From: Desulforapulum autotrophicum
GTDB taxonomy: Bacteria; Desulfobacterota; Desulfobacteria; Desulfobacterales; Desulfolunaceae
NCBI GenBank assembly: GCA_020723285.1
Contig: DYJE01000018.1
Span: forward strand, 1 to 64,000
Reading direction: 5' to 3'
DNA: 64,000 bases
Position 1 is the first letter of the stretch. Every line of letters begins with the position of its first letter. Below the pieces are notes generated by a model, which saw only the letters and a program-made list of their open reading frames with translations, was not told the DNA's origin and did no database searches. Below are positions 53,679 to 63,800 of the stretch, in pieces. The translations under genes were made by a program, and so were the position numbers.

Positions 53679-56033
53679 TTAGTTGGTGAGTTTGACTGCG
53701 CCCGAGTTGCCGTAGTATGCGCCGGAATAATCAACAGAATAACTGAAACCGTTAAGCAGATTATCGTCAATCAACTCACTGGCAGCATCCGATGGGAGTG
53801 AGACCTCAATACCCGCACCGCTGTTGACCGTTTGGGAAGTGACCCCGCTGGTGCTTCCGTCATATCTTGCACTCCAGTTTGGCGTATCGTAGCTGTTGAA
53901 ATAAATTTGGATTCCATGCAGCGATGTCCAATAGTCATCCCAGTAGCCTGAGGCAAGGCCAAAATAAACATAATACGGCGATCCGCTTTTTTCGATCAGA
54001 GCGCACATTTTGCCACTGCCATTGATGGCCAGTTTGGCTTTCAGTTCGTTTGTGTTGATGAAGTAGGGTACGGAGGCCCAGTCACTTATACTGCCGTCAA
54101 TGGTTATTGACGCACTGGGTACTTCAGGGGCTGGGATGGGCTCATCCCAGTCGATTTCAACGACGCCCGTAGCGACATTTGTTCTGCTTCCCCTGATGTA
54201 GAGTTCGATGTCGTCTTCTGTCTGGTCCGCAACATCCAACCAGTTTCTGACCGATTTATCGCCGTTGGCGAAGTCGAACAGGGTGTAATTCGCGTAGTCC
54301 GGATTGATGGTGTAGGTGTAATAGAAAATGGTGTGTGTGATTTTCTCGTAAGCAAAACCATCGCCGGGGACATATATTTCAGGATCCGCTTCATCGGAAT
54401 CCACACTTTTGATCGGAGTGTTTTTGGTGTCCAGGGCTGCGATGATGGACGCGATGGTGTGGGTGTTCAGTGCGCTGGCTATCTGGGCGTCAAAGGCGTC
54501 GTCCATGGAAAAGGCGTTCCGGACTCGGGCTTTTTTCGCGGCATCAGACAAGGCGGCCAGGGCGGTGCATGCTTTGCCGTAAGTGGTGGCCGCGTTTTTC
54601 AGGGCCGAACGGAAAATTTCCAGCTTGGTTGTGCTGCCCACGCCCAGAAGGCCCGGATTGCTGGTGATGAATTCCTCTTCCTGGTCTTCGGTGACATCGT
54701 CAATGGTGCGGATATCCACCTGGTTGCCGCCGGAAGTGACGGTCCAGTCGCTGACGGTGTAATCGACGGATTCAACAAAGGCGCATGCGGCGATCATGAG
54801 GTTGGTCATGGTTTCAAGAACCTTGACGTCGATGTCGTCCATGTGGATGGTGTCGAAGCCGGCCAGGGAGATGGTGGTGTGCGCCCCTTCGGCCTTGGCG
54901 AAATAGGTGTTGGCTGTCTGAAGTCGCCCGCGAAGTTCTGAAAATGTTCCGATGATGGCGTCTTCCTGGGCAGATGTTGAAAGATTGACGATGCTCTCAG
55001 TGATGCCGTTCATGATGGTTTCATTGTCGAAATCGGTGTCAAAGTCGATTCCCAGATCCTTGAAGAATTCACCGGCCTCACTGTTGTAGATGAAAGCCAG
55101 TTCTGCAACACCCCTGAACAGATTTTCTTCGGGAGTGTCCGGTGTGAAGGTGAGATACGCCACAAAGGCGGCCAGGTTGGCGGTTGTGGGGTCGTTAAGA
55201 AGGGTGAGCAGTCTGTTTTTGAGTTCGGCGAGATCTCCCGTGGCAGCAAATCCGCCATCGATGATATCGTCAAGATGGCCGAAATTGTCGGATAGCCCGT
55301 TTTCGTTGTTCTCATTGCCGATGAAGTCGGTGATGGCATCGTTTATCATGGCACCCTGATCATCGAGTTCATTGTCTTCAAGATCATCTTCCAGAAGGTC
55401 AAGCACTTCTTCAGGTGTCATGTTGCCGTTATCACCGGCCTGGGACAGTGCGGCGAGAAGAAGGGTATAAATGACTTCAGATTCCGTTGCGCCGTCGTCA
55501 GCTCCTGCTACTGTCGGATCGAAGGGACGGTCTTTCAGGATATCCCCATCGGGGCCGAGGAGCTGGGAAATCATCTTGTTTGCTGCATCGATGGCTGCAG
55601 GATCGAGGTACGAACCGGCTTTTCTGACAGCCAGTTCCGTGAGCGGCGTTACGCAGACGGACACTTCCCCACCCACAGAGGAGGGTAAGGCAGCCCGGCG
55701 GACTTCGGTCAAAGTCCGCGTCTCGCCTGTGGCCTCGTCGATGTATGTTCCGCCTGTGGCCTCGATAAGAATGGCACCCGTGTAAGTTCCCACATTGGCC
55801 GTGTAATCCCCGTTGCTGTCTGTGGTTGCCGTTGTGATGAGCGTTCCTTTGATACCGTTTTCAATTTTATAGATACTGATTGTGGCTCCGGCCACAGGGC
55901 CTTCGGAAACGGTTCCTGAAAGTGTCGTTGATACCGGCTTGGGCGGATCGTCGTCATCGCTGCACCCCCACACATTTAAAAGCGCCAGAAGGCAAAGAAA
56001 ATACAAAGACCATCGCAATTTTCCTCGTTTCAT
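53679..56033 (-). CDS. Large exported lipoprotein with carboxypeptidase-like N domain
   Basis: This 784-residue lipoprotein has a lipobox ending LLNVWGC (Cys24) and an acidic Asp-rich stretch after it. Residues about 33-130 form a carboxypeptidase-regulatory-like beta-sandwich (TLSGTVSEGPVAGATISIYK). The central part (about 140-590) is helical and acidic, and I do not recognise it. The C terminus (about 655-780) resembles a family-9 carbohydrate-binding-like domain (ASITIDGSISDWASVP). It is probably a cell-surface protein binding sugars or proteins. It is the upstream gene of the 53108-53623 gene on the minus strand. Confidence 0.85.
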   Translation of the reverse strand: MKRGKLRWSLYFLCLLALLNVWGCSDDDDPPKPVSTTLSGTVSEGPVAGATISIYKIENGIKGTLITTATTDSNGDYTANVGTYTGAILIEATGGTYIDEATGETRTLTEVRRAALPSSVGGEVSVCVTPLTELAVRKAGSYLDPAAIDAANKMISQLLGPDGDILKDRPFDPTVAGADDGATESEVIYTLLLAALSQAGDNGNMTPEEVLDLLEDDLEDNELDDQGAMINDAITDFIGNENNENGLSDNFGHLDDIIDGGFAATGDLAELKNRLLTLLNDPTTANLAAFVAYLTFTPDTPEENLFRGVAELAFIYNSEAGEFFKDLGIDFDTDFDNETIMNGITESIVNLSTSAQEDAIIGTFSELRGRLQTANTYFAKAEGAHTTISLAGFDTIHMDDIDVKVLETMTNLMIAACAFVESVDYTVSDWTVTSGGNQVDIRTIDDVTEDQEEEFITSNPGLLGVGSTTKLEIFRSALKNAATTYGKACTALAALSDAAKKARVRNAFSMDDAFDAQIASALNTHTIASIIAALDTKNTPIKSVDSDEADPEIYVPGDGFAYEKITHTIFYYTYTINPDYANYTLFDFANGDKSVRNWLDVADQTEDDIELYIRGSRTNVATGVVEIDWDEPIPAPEVPSASITIDGSISDWASVPYFINTNELKAKLAINGSGKMCALIEKSGSPYYVYFGLASGYWDDYWTSLHGIQIYFNSYDTPNWSARYDGSTSGVTSQTVNSGAGIEVSLPSDAASELIDDNLLNGFSYSVDYSGAYYGNSGAVKLTN

Positions 56034-56417
56034 TGAGTCCTCCTCTAAAAAGTATAGTTCTTGTATTCGTGAAACTTTTTGAAGAATTAAATAACGGCTG
56101 TCTCTTCAGTGGTCTATTTCCGTAAAACGGAATAGATACTAATAGAATAATAGATAATTGTCGAGATAAAAATTACTCGTGTCAGGTTTGATGATCGAAC
56201 CAATGAGAAATATAAGAAATCCTTAAATGGTATGGGAACGGTGGTGTGCATGGCCGGGGATAGGCTATTGCCAGAATCTCTAAAAAACCAAAATCAATAA
56301 AGATAATTTGAAAAAAAAGATGGCGGGATTGGTGATTGACAACTTCATGATGTTCATATTAAAGAAACCCATCCGTCGACTTTTTTTAATGACATTCTTC
56401 TGAAAAACCGGGAGGAA
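56034..56417. other. Divergent promoter region
   Basis: These 384 AT-rich bases separate the lipoprotein and the first START gene. TTGACA at 56336-56341 lies 17 bases before TTAAAG, a possible promoter for the START genes. Nothing else stands out. Confidence 0.45.
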
Positions 56418-57086
56418 ATGATGAATAACAGATCGTTGTGGGCTACCGTTATTTTTTTTCTTGTATTACAATACCAAGGTTCGGCTGCAGAGAACTCATG
56501 GAGACAGACCGGAGACAAAGGGGGAGTGAAATGCTACGAAAGGGCCGTTGAGGATTCCGGAATCAGGGAATACCGATCTGTTTCAGTGATGAATCATTCC
56601 ATCGAAACCCTTCTTGAAGTGCTCATCGATGTCCCGTCTTATCCCCAGTGGATGCCGGACTGCATGGAGGCCCGTATACTGAGGGAATTCAAAAAAGGCC
56701 TCGAAAGGGGAAACTATTACATTTACTTGAAAATGAACGGAATATGGCCGGCTGACAACAGGGATCTCGTCATTGAGTCGTTACCGAAAACCGACTGGGA
56801 GGGCGGTGTTTCAGTGATTCGGCTGAAAAAACTCGATGACGGTGTGTTGCCTCAACAGCCGGGATTGGTTCGGATCGCTGATTTTATGTCGGAATTCAAA
56901 CTTGAAATCATCTCACGGGATAAAACCATGGTGACCATGACCACGTATGTGGATGTGGGGGGGATGATTCCGTCTTTCATGGCCGCCATCCAGACGAAAA
57001 GTGTTCCGTTCGGAACGCTTGCAGGGCTGAACCGTATGGCTTCTGACCCCCGATATCGGAAAGCGGCTGCAAAAGATTACTTTTGA
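56418..57086 (+). CDS. Exported START-domain protein 1
   Basis: This 222-residue protein has a signal peptide (about 1-24, cleavage near SAA) followed by one START domain (about 32-218). Characteristic START pieces include VPSYPQWMPDCMEA, the IWPADNRDLVIE segment and the C-terminal helix, which cups a hydrophobic ligand such as a lipid or steroid-like molecule. The presence of a signal peptide puts it in the periplasm. A paralogue of similar length follows at 57330-57992. The ribosome-binding site is GGGAGG. Lipid handling is the likely role, but no ligand can be named. Confidence 0.9.
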   Translation: MMNNRSLWATVIFFLVLQYQGSAAENSWRQTGDKGGVKCYERAVEDSGIREYRSVSVMNHSIETLLEVLIDVPSYPQWMPDCMEARILREFKKGLERGNYYIYLKMNGIWPADNRDLVIESLPKTDWEGGVSVIRLKKLDDGVLPQQPGLVRIADFMSEFKLEIISRDKTMVTMTTYVDVGGMIPSFMAAIQTKSVPFGTLAGLNRMASDPRYRKAAAKDYF

Positions 57087-57329
57087 AGGCCATTTATGCC
57101 AATTCCACCGCCGGTTCTCTGACCGGACGCGGGCTGTGCCTCACGTCACGCATAAACATTTTTTATTCATGCGAACAATGAATCTAAATTCTTGACTATG
57201 TCAGTCCGCCATAGTACACAAAAATTGTACATCAGGAAAAAAAGTGCCGGGTGGATCTAAACGCCTGGCCAGGCAGCATCATTTTTTCCCTGTATGCGGT
57301 GAACGAGGGTTCGGGTTAAAGGGGGGGGC

Positions 57330-57992
57330 ATGCGGATTATCATATGGGGGGTGGTGTTATTATTGATTTCCGCCTCGGCGTGGTGCGGTGAAACGGGCTA
57401 TCAGTGGGAACTGATCAAGAAAAAAGACGGAATTGACGTGTATTCCAGCAGAACTCCGGGTTCGGATTTCAGGACGTATAAAGCTCAGAGCATCATTGAA
57501 AGACCCTGGGAAGTTCTTTTTGAGGTGCTGCTCGACGTTCCCGGTTACTCCGGATGGATGCCGGGTTGCCGGTCATCGTCCATCGTCAAAATGGTCCATG
57601 ATGATCCCATCAAAGGGAATTTTATCATCCATTTTGTCTGGGACGCCATATGGCCGGTAAAAAACCGTGATCTGGTCGTGGCGGTCAATTCGGATCATGA
57701 CTGGGATAACGATCATGTATCCGTCGTTCTGCAGGCCACCGATCAGCACAACATACCGGTTCCTGAAGGACTTGTCCGGCTTAACGCTTTTTTCGCGCGA
57801 TTTGATTTTAAATACATTGACAGAAACAGGACAGAGGTTGTTTTTGTCACCATGATCGATCCTGGTGGTATCGTTCCATCGGGAGTTGCGGATATTCAGA
57901 CAGCGACAGTTCCCTTTGACACACTCAAAGGCCTCGCCAAGCAGGCAGGGAATCCCAAGTACTACAAACAGGCCGTGATGGATTACTTCTGA
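57330..57992 (+). CDS. Exported START-domain protein 2
   Basis: This 220-residue protein is a tandem paralogue of START protein 1: a signal peptide (about 1-18) and one START domain, sharing motifs such as DVPGYSGWMPGC and IWPVKNRDLVV. The two copies diverge in much of the ligand pocket. The gene begins after a run of eight G residues (57321-57328) that acts as its ribosome-binding site, leaving only one base before ATG. The YadA-like gene begins 22 bases after it and is probably co-transcribed. Whether the two copies bind different ligands is unknown. Confidence 0.9.
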   Translation: MRIIIWGVVLLLISASAWCGETGYQWELIKKKDGIDVYSSRTPGSDFRTYKAQSIIERPWEVLFEVLLDVPGYSGWMPGCRSSSIVKMVHDDPIKGNFIIHFVWDAIWPVKNRDLVVAVNSDHDWDNDHVSVVLQATDQHNIPVPEGLVRLNAFFARFDFKYIDRNRTEVVFVTMIDPGGIVPSGVADIQTATVPFDTLKGLAKQAGNPKYYKQAVMDYF

Positions 57993-58014
57993 CATTTTAA
58001 TGAGGTGAAGTGGT

Positions 58015-59112
58015 ATGAAACAGAACGTGTTTATCGGTATTCTATGTTTAGTTGGGATTTCGCTGCTGGTCATCCAGTCGGCTCAAGCCAAGAAAATCAG
58101 CAATTACGAAGAAATGTACGCCCTTTTCCCTGGGGGGGCGGCCCACTCCGACATGAACAGGGCTGTTGTCGAAAACGCACAGAAGCTCGTGGCAGAAAGG
58201 CAGATGTTAAGAAAACGGCGGACCATACGCTTCATGAAACCAGTGTCGGTCGACGTCATGAATGAGAAATATATCTCCGTGGCATTCGATGTTCAGATAA
58301 TGCCGGCCAAACCTTCTGTCTTTGCCCTTTTGTTTGAAACGAGCGGTGATAATCCTGTTGCGTTTCCAAATACGACGTATCTCCATTGGGTCGGGGCAAA
58401 CGATCTGAAAATTTTCAGTGCGATGGACATGGCCGGTCTCTATAAAAGTTACCAGGAAATGGGAATTGAGGACTGCAAACCGGGTTTCGAGAGATCTGGT
58501 CTTGAAAAAGCGCTGCTTGGCAAGGCGGATATCAATCATACTCATGATGTGTCCACCCTGGTTTCGGGAATTCTTCCGGAAACCAGGGTCGATGACAGCA
58601 TCGCCCGGGACAAGGAAGTGGGAGATATGATGAAATCATACGTGGCGGGTCTTGAACGTAAAATCGATCAGCTTGAACGCAAACTGGCCGCTGTGAATGA
58701 CCTGCTGAACGGAGTCACTCGAAGCAACGGCACCATCACGTTCAGCAACGTGAATCTCCAGATTGTCAACGGCAAAGGGGCAACGGGCGAGATAAACGGA
58801 AAAGGGAATCTCATTGTGGGCTACAATGAATACAGGGGCGGTGGCGATGTCCGAAACGGTTCGCATAACATCATCGTTGGCAGTCGAAACAATTATTCCT
58901 CGTTTGGCGGAATTGTTTCAGGAACGGCAAACGATATCACCGGGCGTTACGCTTCGGTGGTTGGTGGCCACACCAACTCGGCAGGGGGTGAATTTTCAAC
59001 CATCGTGGGCGGAGCCAAAAACAAAGCCAAGGGCAAGTATGCCAGCATCAACGGCCAGACTGATCGAACGAAAGTGGATACGGCGGGAAATCCTCATTTC
59101 ATAAACAACTGA
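58015..59112 (+). CDS. Exported protein with coiled coil and YadA-head-like repeats
   Basis: This 365-residue exported protein has a signal peptide (about 1-25), an N-terminal domain of unknown function (about 30-165), a KADINHTHD segment similar to phage tail-fibre repeats (about 170-180), a coiled coil (about 203-232), and about four YadA-head/Hag-type beta-roll repeats near residues 280-345 (SGTANDITGRYASVVGGHTNSAGG). The C terminus has no membrane-anchor domain, so it is not a full trimeric autotransporter. A trimeric surface or secreted fibre is plausible. It is part of the START cluster and is followed by a strong bidirectional terminator. Confidence 0.8.
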   Translation: MKQNVFIGILCLVGISLLVIQSAQAKKISNYEEMYALFPGGAAHSDMNRAVVENAQKLVAERQMLRKRRTIRFMKPVSVDVMNEKYISVAFDVQIMPAKPSVFALLFETSGDNPVAFPNTTYLHWVGANDLKIFSAMDMAGLYKSYQEMGIEDCKPGFERSGLEKALLGKADINHTHDVSTLVSGILPETRVDDSIARDKEVGDMMKSYVAGLERKIDQLERKLAAVNDLLNGVTRSNGTITFSNVNLQIVNGKGATGEINGKGNLIVGYNEYRGGGDVRNGSHNIIVGSRNNYSSFGGIVSGTANDITGRYASVVGGHTNSAGGEFSTIVGGAKNKAKGKYASINGQTDRTKVDTAGNPHFINN

Positions 59113-59113
59113 T

Positions 59114-59159
59114 TAAAAAATCCCCCGAATTCAGAGCGTTGAATCCGGGGGATTTTTTT
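59114..59159. terminator. Bidirectional terminator
   Basis: ATCCCCCGAATTCA pairs with TTGAATCCGGGGGAT, flanked by six A residues on one side and seven T residues on the other. It works for the plus-strand fibre gene and for the minus-strand response regulator that converge here. Confidence 0.88.
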
Positions 59160-59205
59160 CGGTATTCATCACCCTTCATGACATTCAATCCACAGGGTTG
59201 GTCTG

Positions 59206-59871
59206 TTATCGGTCAAGCGTGGTCAATCCTTCCTGAACAGCGAATTTTGTCAGTTTTGCAATGCTGTGTATGTTCAGCTTTTCCATGATCTGGCGGCGAT
59301 GGGTGTTGACGGTGGACTCACTGACGAAAAGACGCTGGCCGATATCACGGGAAGAAACCCCTTCTGCGATGAGCTGGAGAACTTCCCGCTCCCGGCCTGT
59401 GAGTTCCGGCGTGGCAGTGACGGCGGAGCGTGAGGCAGAGGCGTGGAGATAGTCCTGGACCACGGTATGAGCGATCAGCGGGCTCAGGTATGTTTTATCT
59501 TCTGCAACGGTTACGATGGCGTGTCGTAACTCATCGACAGAACAGCTTTTCAGCAGATAACCTTTGGCTCCGGATTTGAGCATCCCGGCAACAAACTGGC
59601 GATGGGTGCTCATGGTCAGCGCGATAACATCGATGCCCAGATTCAGTGCGACGATCTGTCTGGCCGCGTCCACCCCGTTTAATTCAGGAAGATTCACCTC
59701 CATAATGACGATTCGAGGTCTGAGATCCTGGGCAGCTTTTAGCGCCTCGCGACCTGTGGATGCTTCGCCGGTTATAAAAATTCGTTCGTCTTTTTCGAAC
59801 AGTGCTTTGAGGCCTGAGCGGGTGATGGTCTGATCATCGGCCAGGATAACACTGATACGTTCTTGGGTCAT
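59206..59871 (-). CDS. NarL/FixJ regulator with Glu in place of phospho-Asp
   Basis: This 221-residue response regulator has a receiver (1-120) and a LuxR-type helix-turn-helix (about 145-205). In the receiver the phospho-acceptor position reads Glu58 (IMEVNLPEL instead of IMDxxMP), while the acidic pair D12/D13 and the switch Lys in GYLLKS are kept. Glu often mimics phosphorylated Asp, so this may be constitutively active. There is no adjacent kinase. The start at 59871 is preferred (GCAGGA upstream) over a GTG at 59886. It converges on the START/fibre genes. Confidence 0.88.
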   Translation of the reverse strand: MTQERISVILADDQTITRSGLKALFEKDERIFITGEASTGREALKAAQDLRPRIVIMEVNLPELNGVDAARQIVALNLGIDVIALTMSTHRQFVAGMLKSGAKGYLLKSCSVDELRHAIVTVAEDKTYLSPLIAHTVVQDYLHASASRSAVTATPELTGREREVLQLIAEGVSSRDIGQRLFVSESTVNTHRRQIMEKLNIHSIAKLTKFAVQEGLTTLDR

Positions 59872-60208
59872 GGTTATATCCTGCACTGGTTAAGGATGAT
59901 GTTTATTGAAGCCTGCACATCGTTTCCTATCACAGTTGAACATTCGTGTAAACGACCTGTTGGCAGGGCATGGAGAACTTTGGGAGAGGGCTGTAAATCA
60001 CGGATATGTTACTTTTTTTTGACGCCGGCAATTATTTTTTCGATCGTATAAAAGATTATATTAGTTTGCTATCATTGTTTATTAAGCTTGATTATTGTCC
60101 ATTGGATAAACTATAATAACATAATTTTTATCGGATTATTCAGTGAGGCCCAGGGGGGGCCGATACGTATTATAAAGAATGAACCGACGATCAATTTTTG
60201 GGGGAAAC
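59872..60208. other. Divergent intergenic region
   Basis: These 337 AT-rich bases include a possible promoter for the following TetR gene: TTGATT (60088-60093), 18 bases, then TATAAT (60112-60117). A GGGGGAAAC ribosome-binding site lies at the end. Confidence 0.45.
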
Positions 60209-60559
60209 ATGTCAAAAAAGACCTTCGACGAGCTGCGCGAAGAGGCCAGGGAAGCCCGAAAAGAAATCATTCTGGACGCTACGGCTAAATTATTTAAAAA
60301 AAAATCGATTTTCAAAATCAGCATGCGTGACATCGCCATGGAAGCCGGGATGTCTGCAGGCAACATCTATTTTTATTTTGAAGACCGTGAAGCCATTGTC
60401 AGAGAGTTGATGCTGCGGGATGAAAAAAACATTATCGATATTTTCAGGTCCATCATTAAAATCGACAGCGATGATGCCAAGCTGCTTCAGCAGAAAATCA
60501 TGGTGGCGGAACATGAGCTGGCGAACGATTTTTCCCGACCCGGAACCCGTGCGGTGTAA
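60209..60559 (+). CDS. Truncated TetR-family regulator
   Basis: This 116-residue protein contains a complete TetR helix-turn-helix (about 27-68: KISMRDIAMEAGMSAGNIYFYF) and only the first helix or two of the ligand-binding domain. TetR proteins are usually 190-220 residues. The stop codon falls after SRPGTRAV with no continuing frame seen, so it is either a decayed gene or a naturally short repressor. The start at 60209 follows GGGGGAAAC. An inverted repeat, its possible operator, lies downstream at 60641-60661. Confidence 0.75.
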   Translation: MSKKTFDELREEAREARKEIILDATAKLFKKKSIFKISMRDIAMEAGMSAGNIYFYFEDREAIVRELMLRDEKNIIDIFRSIIKIDSDDAKLLQQKIMVAEHELANDFSRPGTRAV

Positions 60560-60879
60560 GGAGATATTGTACGTAAGTTAAAAATCATATTTTCGGAACA
60601 AAAAAATCACAAATTTGACGATTGGCCATTGGGCCTAAATATGTTTATTTAACGTAAACATTGTTTATAAATTTGTGTTTTTTTTGTGCCAGCGGATTGG
60701 ACGATTGTATAAATGAATGCCTGCACGTACCCTATTCCGCTGGTTTTTTTGGGCTTCACGATCAAGAAACAGACGGTTGCCACAGTTATGCGATCAAACC
60801 TGTGACAGTGGTCGTGAGACCGGGTGCGAATGAATGGTCCATATTGTCCTGCTGAAGATAGTTTTCAAGGGGGAGTCGT
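60560..60879. other. Control region of the large secreted protein
   Basis: These 320 bases contain the inverted repeat ATGTTTA/TAAACAT (60641-60661). It sits about 20 bases after TTGACG (60615-60620), so it would overlap the -10 area of a promoter for the downstream gene. Confidence 0.45.
60641..60661 (+). promoter_or_regulatory. Inverted repeat, candidate operator
   Basis: ATGTTTA (60641-60647) and TAAACAT (60655-60661) form perfect 7-base arms around a 7-base spacer. It sits between the truncated TetR gene and the large secreted protein gene. Confidence 0.45.
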
Positions 60880-63800
60880 ATGTTTATTTTTAACAGCAGG
60901 TTCAGCATGGCCCTGCGTGTTTTGTGTCTTGTCCTGATCTGCGCCGCAACCTCAGAGGCAACGATCCGAACAGTATCAAAGACTTCAGGTCCGTACACCA
61001 GCATTAAGGCTGCGATAACTGCAAGTAACAATGGGGATACCATCAGCATCACCCCGGACACGTACAATGAATCCAACATAGACCTTCAGAGCAAAACCCT
61101 GACAATCACATCGTCGGATGGCGTGGCGTCTACCTGTATCGTGCAGAGCAATATCAACGACCAGTCGACATTCTGGATCCAGGCGGACGACTCTCCCGCC
61201 TCGGTCATTGACGGTCTGACAATCCGCGGTGATGCGGATTTCAGGCTCAGCGGCGGTGCCATGTATGTCAACGCCGGGATTACAGTGAAAAACTGTGTCA
61301 TAAGCAACTCGTACGCAAAAGACGGCGGCGGGGTTTACGTCACCGGATGCAGACCGAAATTTGAAAACTGTAAATTTATCAACAACCGTTCGGTGAGTGG
61401 TGATGGTGGAGCTGCCTATGTTTACCATGACAGCGTGACTGTTTTCAGCAACTGCGTTTTCACGCAGAACGACGCCACCGGTTCAGGGGCCAACGGAGAC
61501 GTCATCTACGTTCAGGGTGCCGTGGGCATGTCCTCAGACGCCATCCATCCGGCCACCGCCTATTTGATCAACTGTACCGTGGTGGGTAATAATTCAAGTA
61601 ATACCCTGATATACCAGTACGATTCCGTGATGCCTATGATTCTGACCAACACCATCGTCATCGCATCGTCCACATCCGACGAGGCTGTGGAATCCCTCGT
61701 TTCCGGGCTGTCCTGGTTTGTTCAGGCGTTTCTCGAAGGTCTTCTGGGAACGGGTGATCCCTTCCCTGATCCCACGATAAACAACACGTACATCAGCGGA
61801 AATTACGATGTCAATTCCGCGTCCAGTGGAAATATCTACACCCCCGGCACATCGGGTTTCAACGTGGGATTCTTTAACAGCGGTTCCGGTGATTACCATC
61901 TGACCATGGCCTCGTCGTGCATCGACGCCGGTGGAAACGGAAGTTCGGCCGACATGGATCGGCAGCCTCGTCCGTATTATCTCGGTTCCGGAACGGACGT
62001 CGGTGCGGACGAATTCAATTTCTGCTATCTGGTGGATCATGAAGCCGCAGGAACCAACTGGTTCAATGTGACGGCATCCCAGGCCTCACCCTATCGGGTG
62101 GACACTGCACGGGCCATCCGGACAACGGTTCAGACCGGAAAAATCAGGTTTTACCGGATTCTGGCCCCCGCTTCGGGTGTACTGAGAATCTGGTCTGACA
62201 ACGCCGGAGATCTTGACCTGAAGGGTATGCTTGTCGAAGACTGCAACGGGACGGTCGTCCGTGGAAACGATGACAACGGTGGGGACGGATCGAATTTCAA
62301 AATTGATTACACCGGTGCCGAAGCGGGAATGTATTACTATCTCGCGGTCACCAACAAATCGTCGACGCAAGGGACTTTTGATCTGTATGTCCGCATTGAG
62401 ACGGATGGCCTGGACAACATCTGCTCCAACAGCGTTTCCGCCACTGAAATGTCGTTTCCGCAAACCTATTTTAACGCTCCGGCGGGTGAAAAGGAAAAAA
62501 GCGCAGACGGCGTACTTGATTTTGAAGACGACATCGACCATTTCAAAATCGCTCTGACTCAGCCCGGCACCCTGATGATCACGTCAAAAACCGGGACGGA
62601 ACCCGATCAGGTTCTGGCCACACTCAAAGACGAAAACTGCCTGGACGTCGCAACGAATGTGGGCACCGATTCCATCATTATTGAGCATGACAACCGAGAC
62701 GGCACGACATACTATCTGGCCGTCGAAAAAAACAGGGATTACAGTTTCAGCGGAACGCTGTCCTACGGTTTTACCGTCAGGTATTATCCGCTGGATGACA
62801 GAGTCAATGAAGTGACAAGCGCCATCACGCCGGAAAGCTGGACTGACGGCGGTGTGGCCACAGGCGGATCTGTCGTTTCATCATCGCCCCTTGAAGGTCT
62901 TTTTACATTGAAAGGCAACGGCATAGACATCGGCTCCGATACATTCGATGAATTTTATTATGTGGGCAAACAGGTGGCGGGTGATTTTGTTCTCACGGCC
63001 AATGTGGTTCAGCTGGCCCAGGCCAGCGGCGTGACTTTGAGCCCTGAAGCCAAAGCCGGTGTCATGTTACGGGAAATCCTCGATAAAAGCTCCAGGTGCG
63101 GCCTTTCGAGCATCACGGCGTCCAACGGCTTCAAGTTCAATCTCAGAAGCCAGTATGATAGCACTGGCACGACTCTCGGTACCAATGCATCCGAAAGCGT
63201 ACCCGAATGGCTGAGGATTCAGAGGGAAGATAACACCGTCACGGCGTTTTACAGTAACAATGGCACCGACTGGTTCGGTTACGGCAATGCAGGTTCGGGA
63301 ACCGGTGTGTATGAAAAACAATTCATGGCCCTCGACGAAACCCTGGCCCATAAAACCTATGCCATGCTGGCGGTGACATCCAACGATCCCACCCGTGACA
63401 TGACGAATATCCCCGGTCACAACAACTACACCTACCGGTGCAAGATCGACCACACATCCAGCCAGGCCACACGACCGCGTGACCTGGTGGTGTCCATGGC
63501 TTATTCAGGGCTCGGGACGAAATACTACATCTGTCAGAAAGACCATACGGCTGTGGACAATTTCCCGAACGACACGGACAATCGCCCAAGACTGGCCAAT
63601 GTGAAAGTGGGAACCAAGGATTTCGAGTGTATCGGTCCCCATACCTCAAGCGAAAGCAACAGGCCCAGAGCGTATCATTACGTGTCCTACAGCAACGGAG
63701 TTCTTGGGACCAGATATTACCGCTGTATAAGAAATAATTATGACGAAACACCATACAACTGGCTGGGCCAGAACAACACCACCTATTGGACCGTTATTAC

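Noticed and set aside
57087-57329. Possible c-di-GMP-I riboswitch before the second START gene
   Set aside because: The GNRA tetraloop, its receptor and the conserved core are not present.
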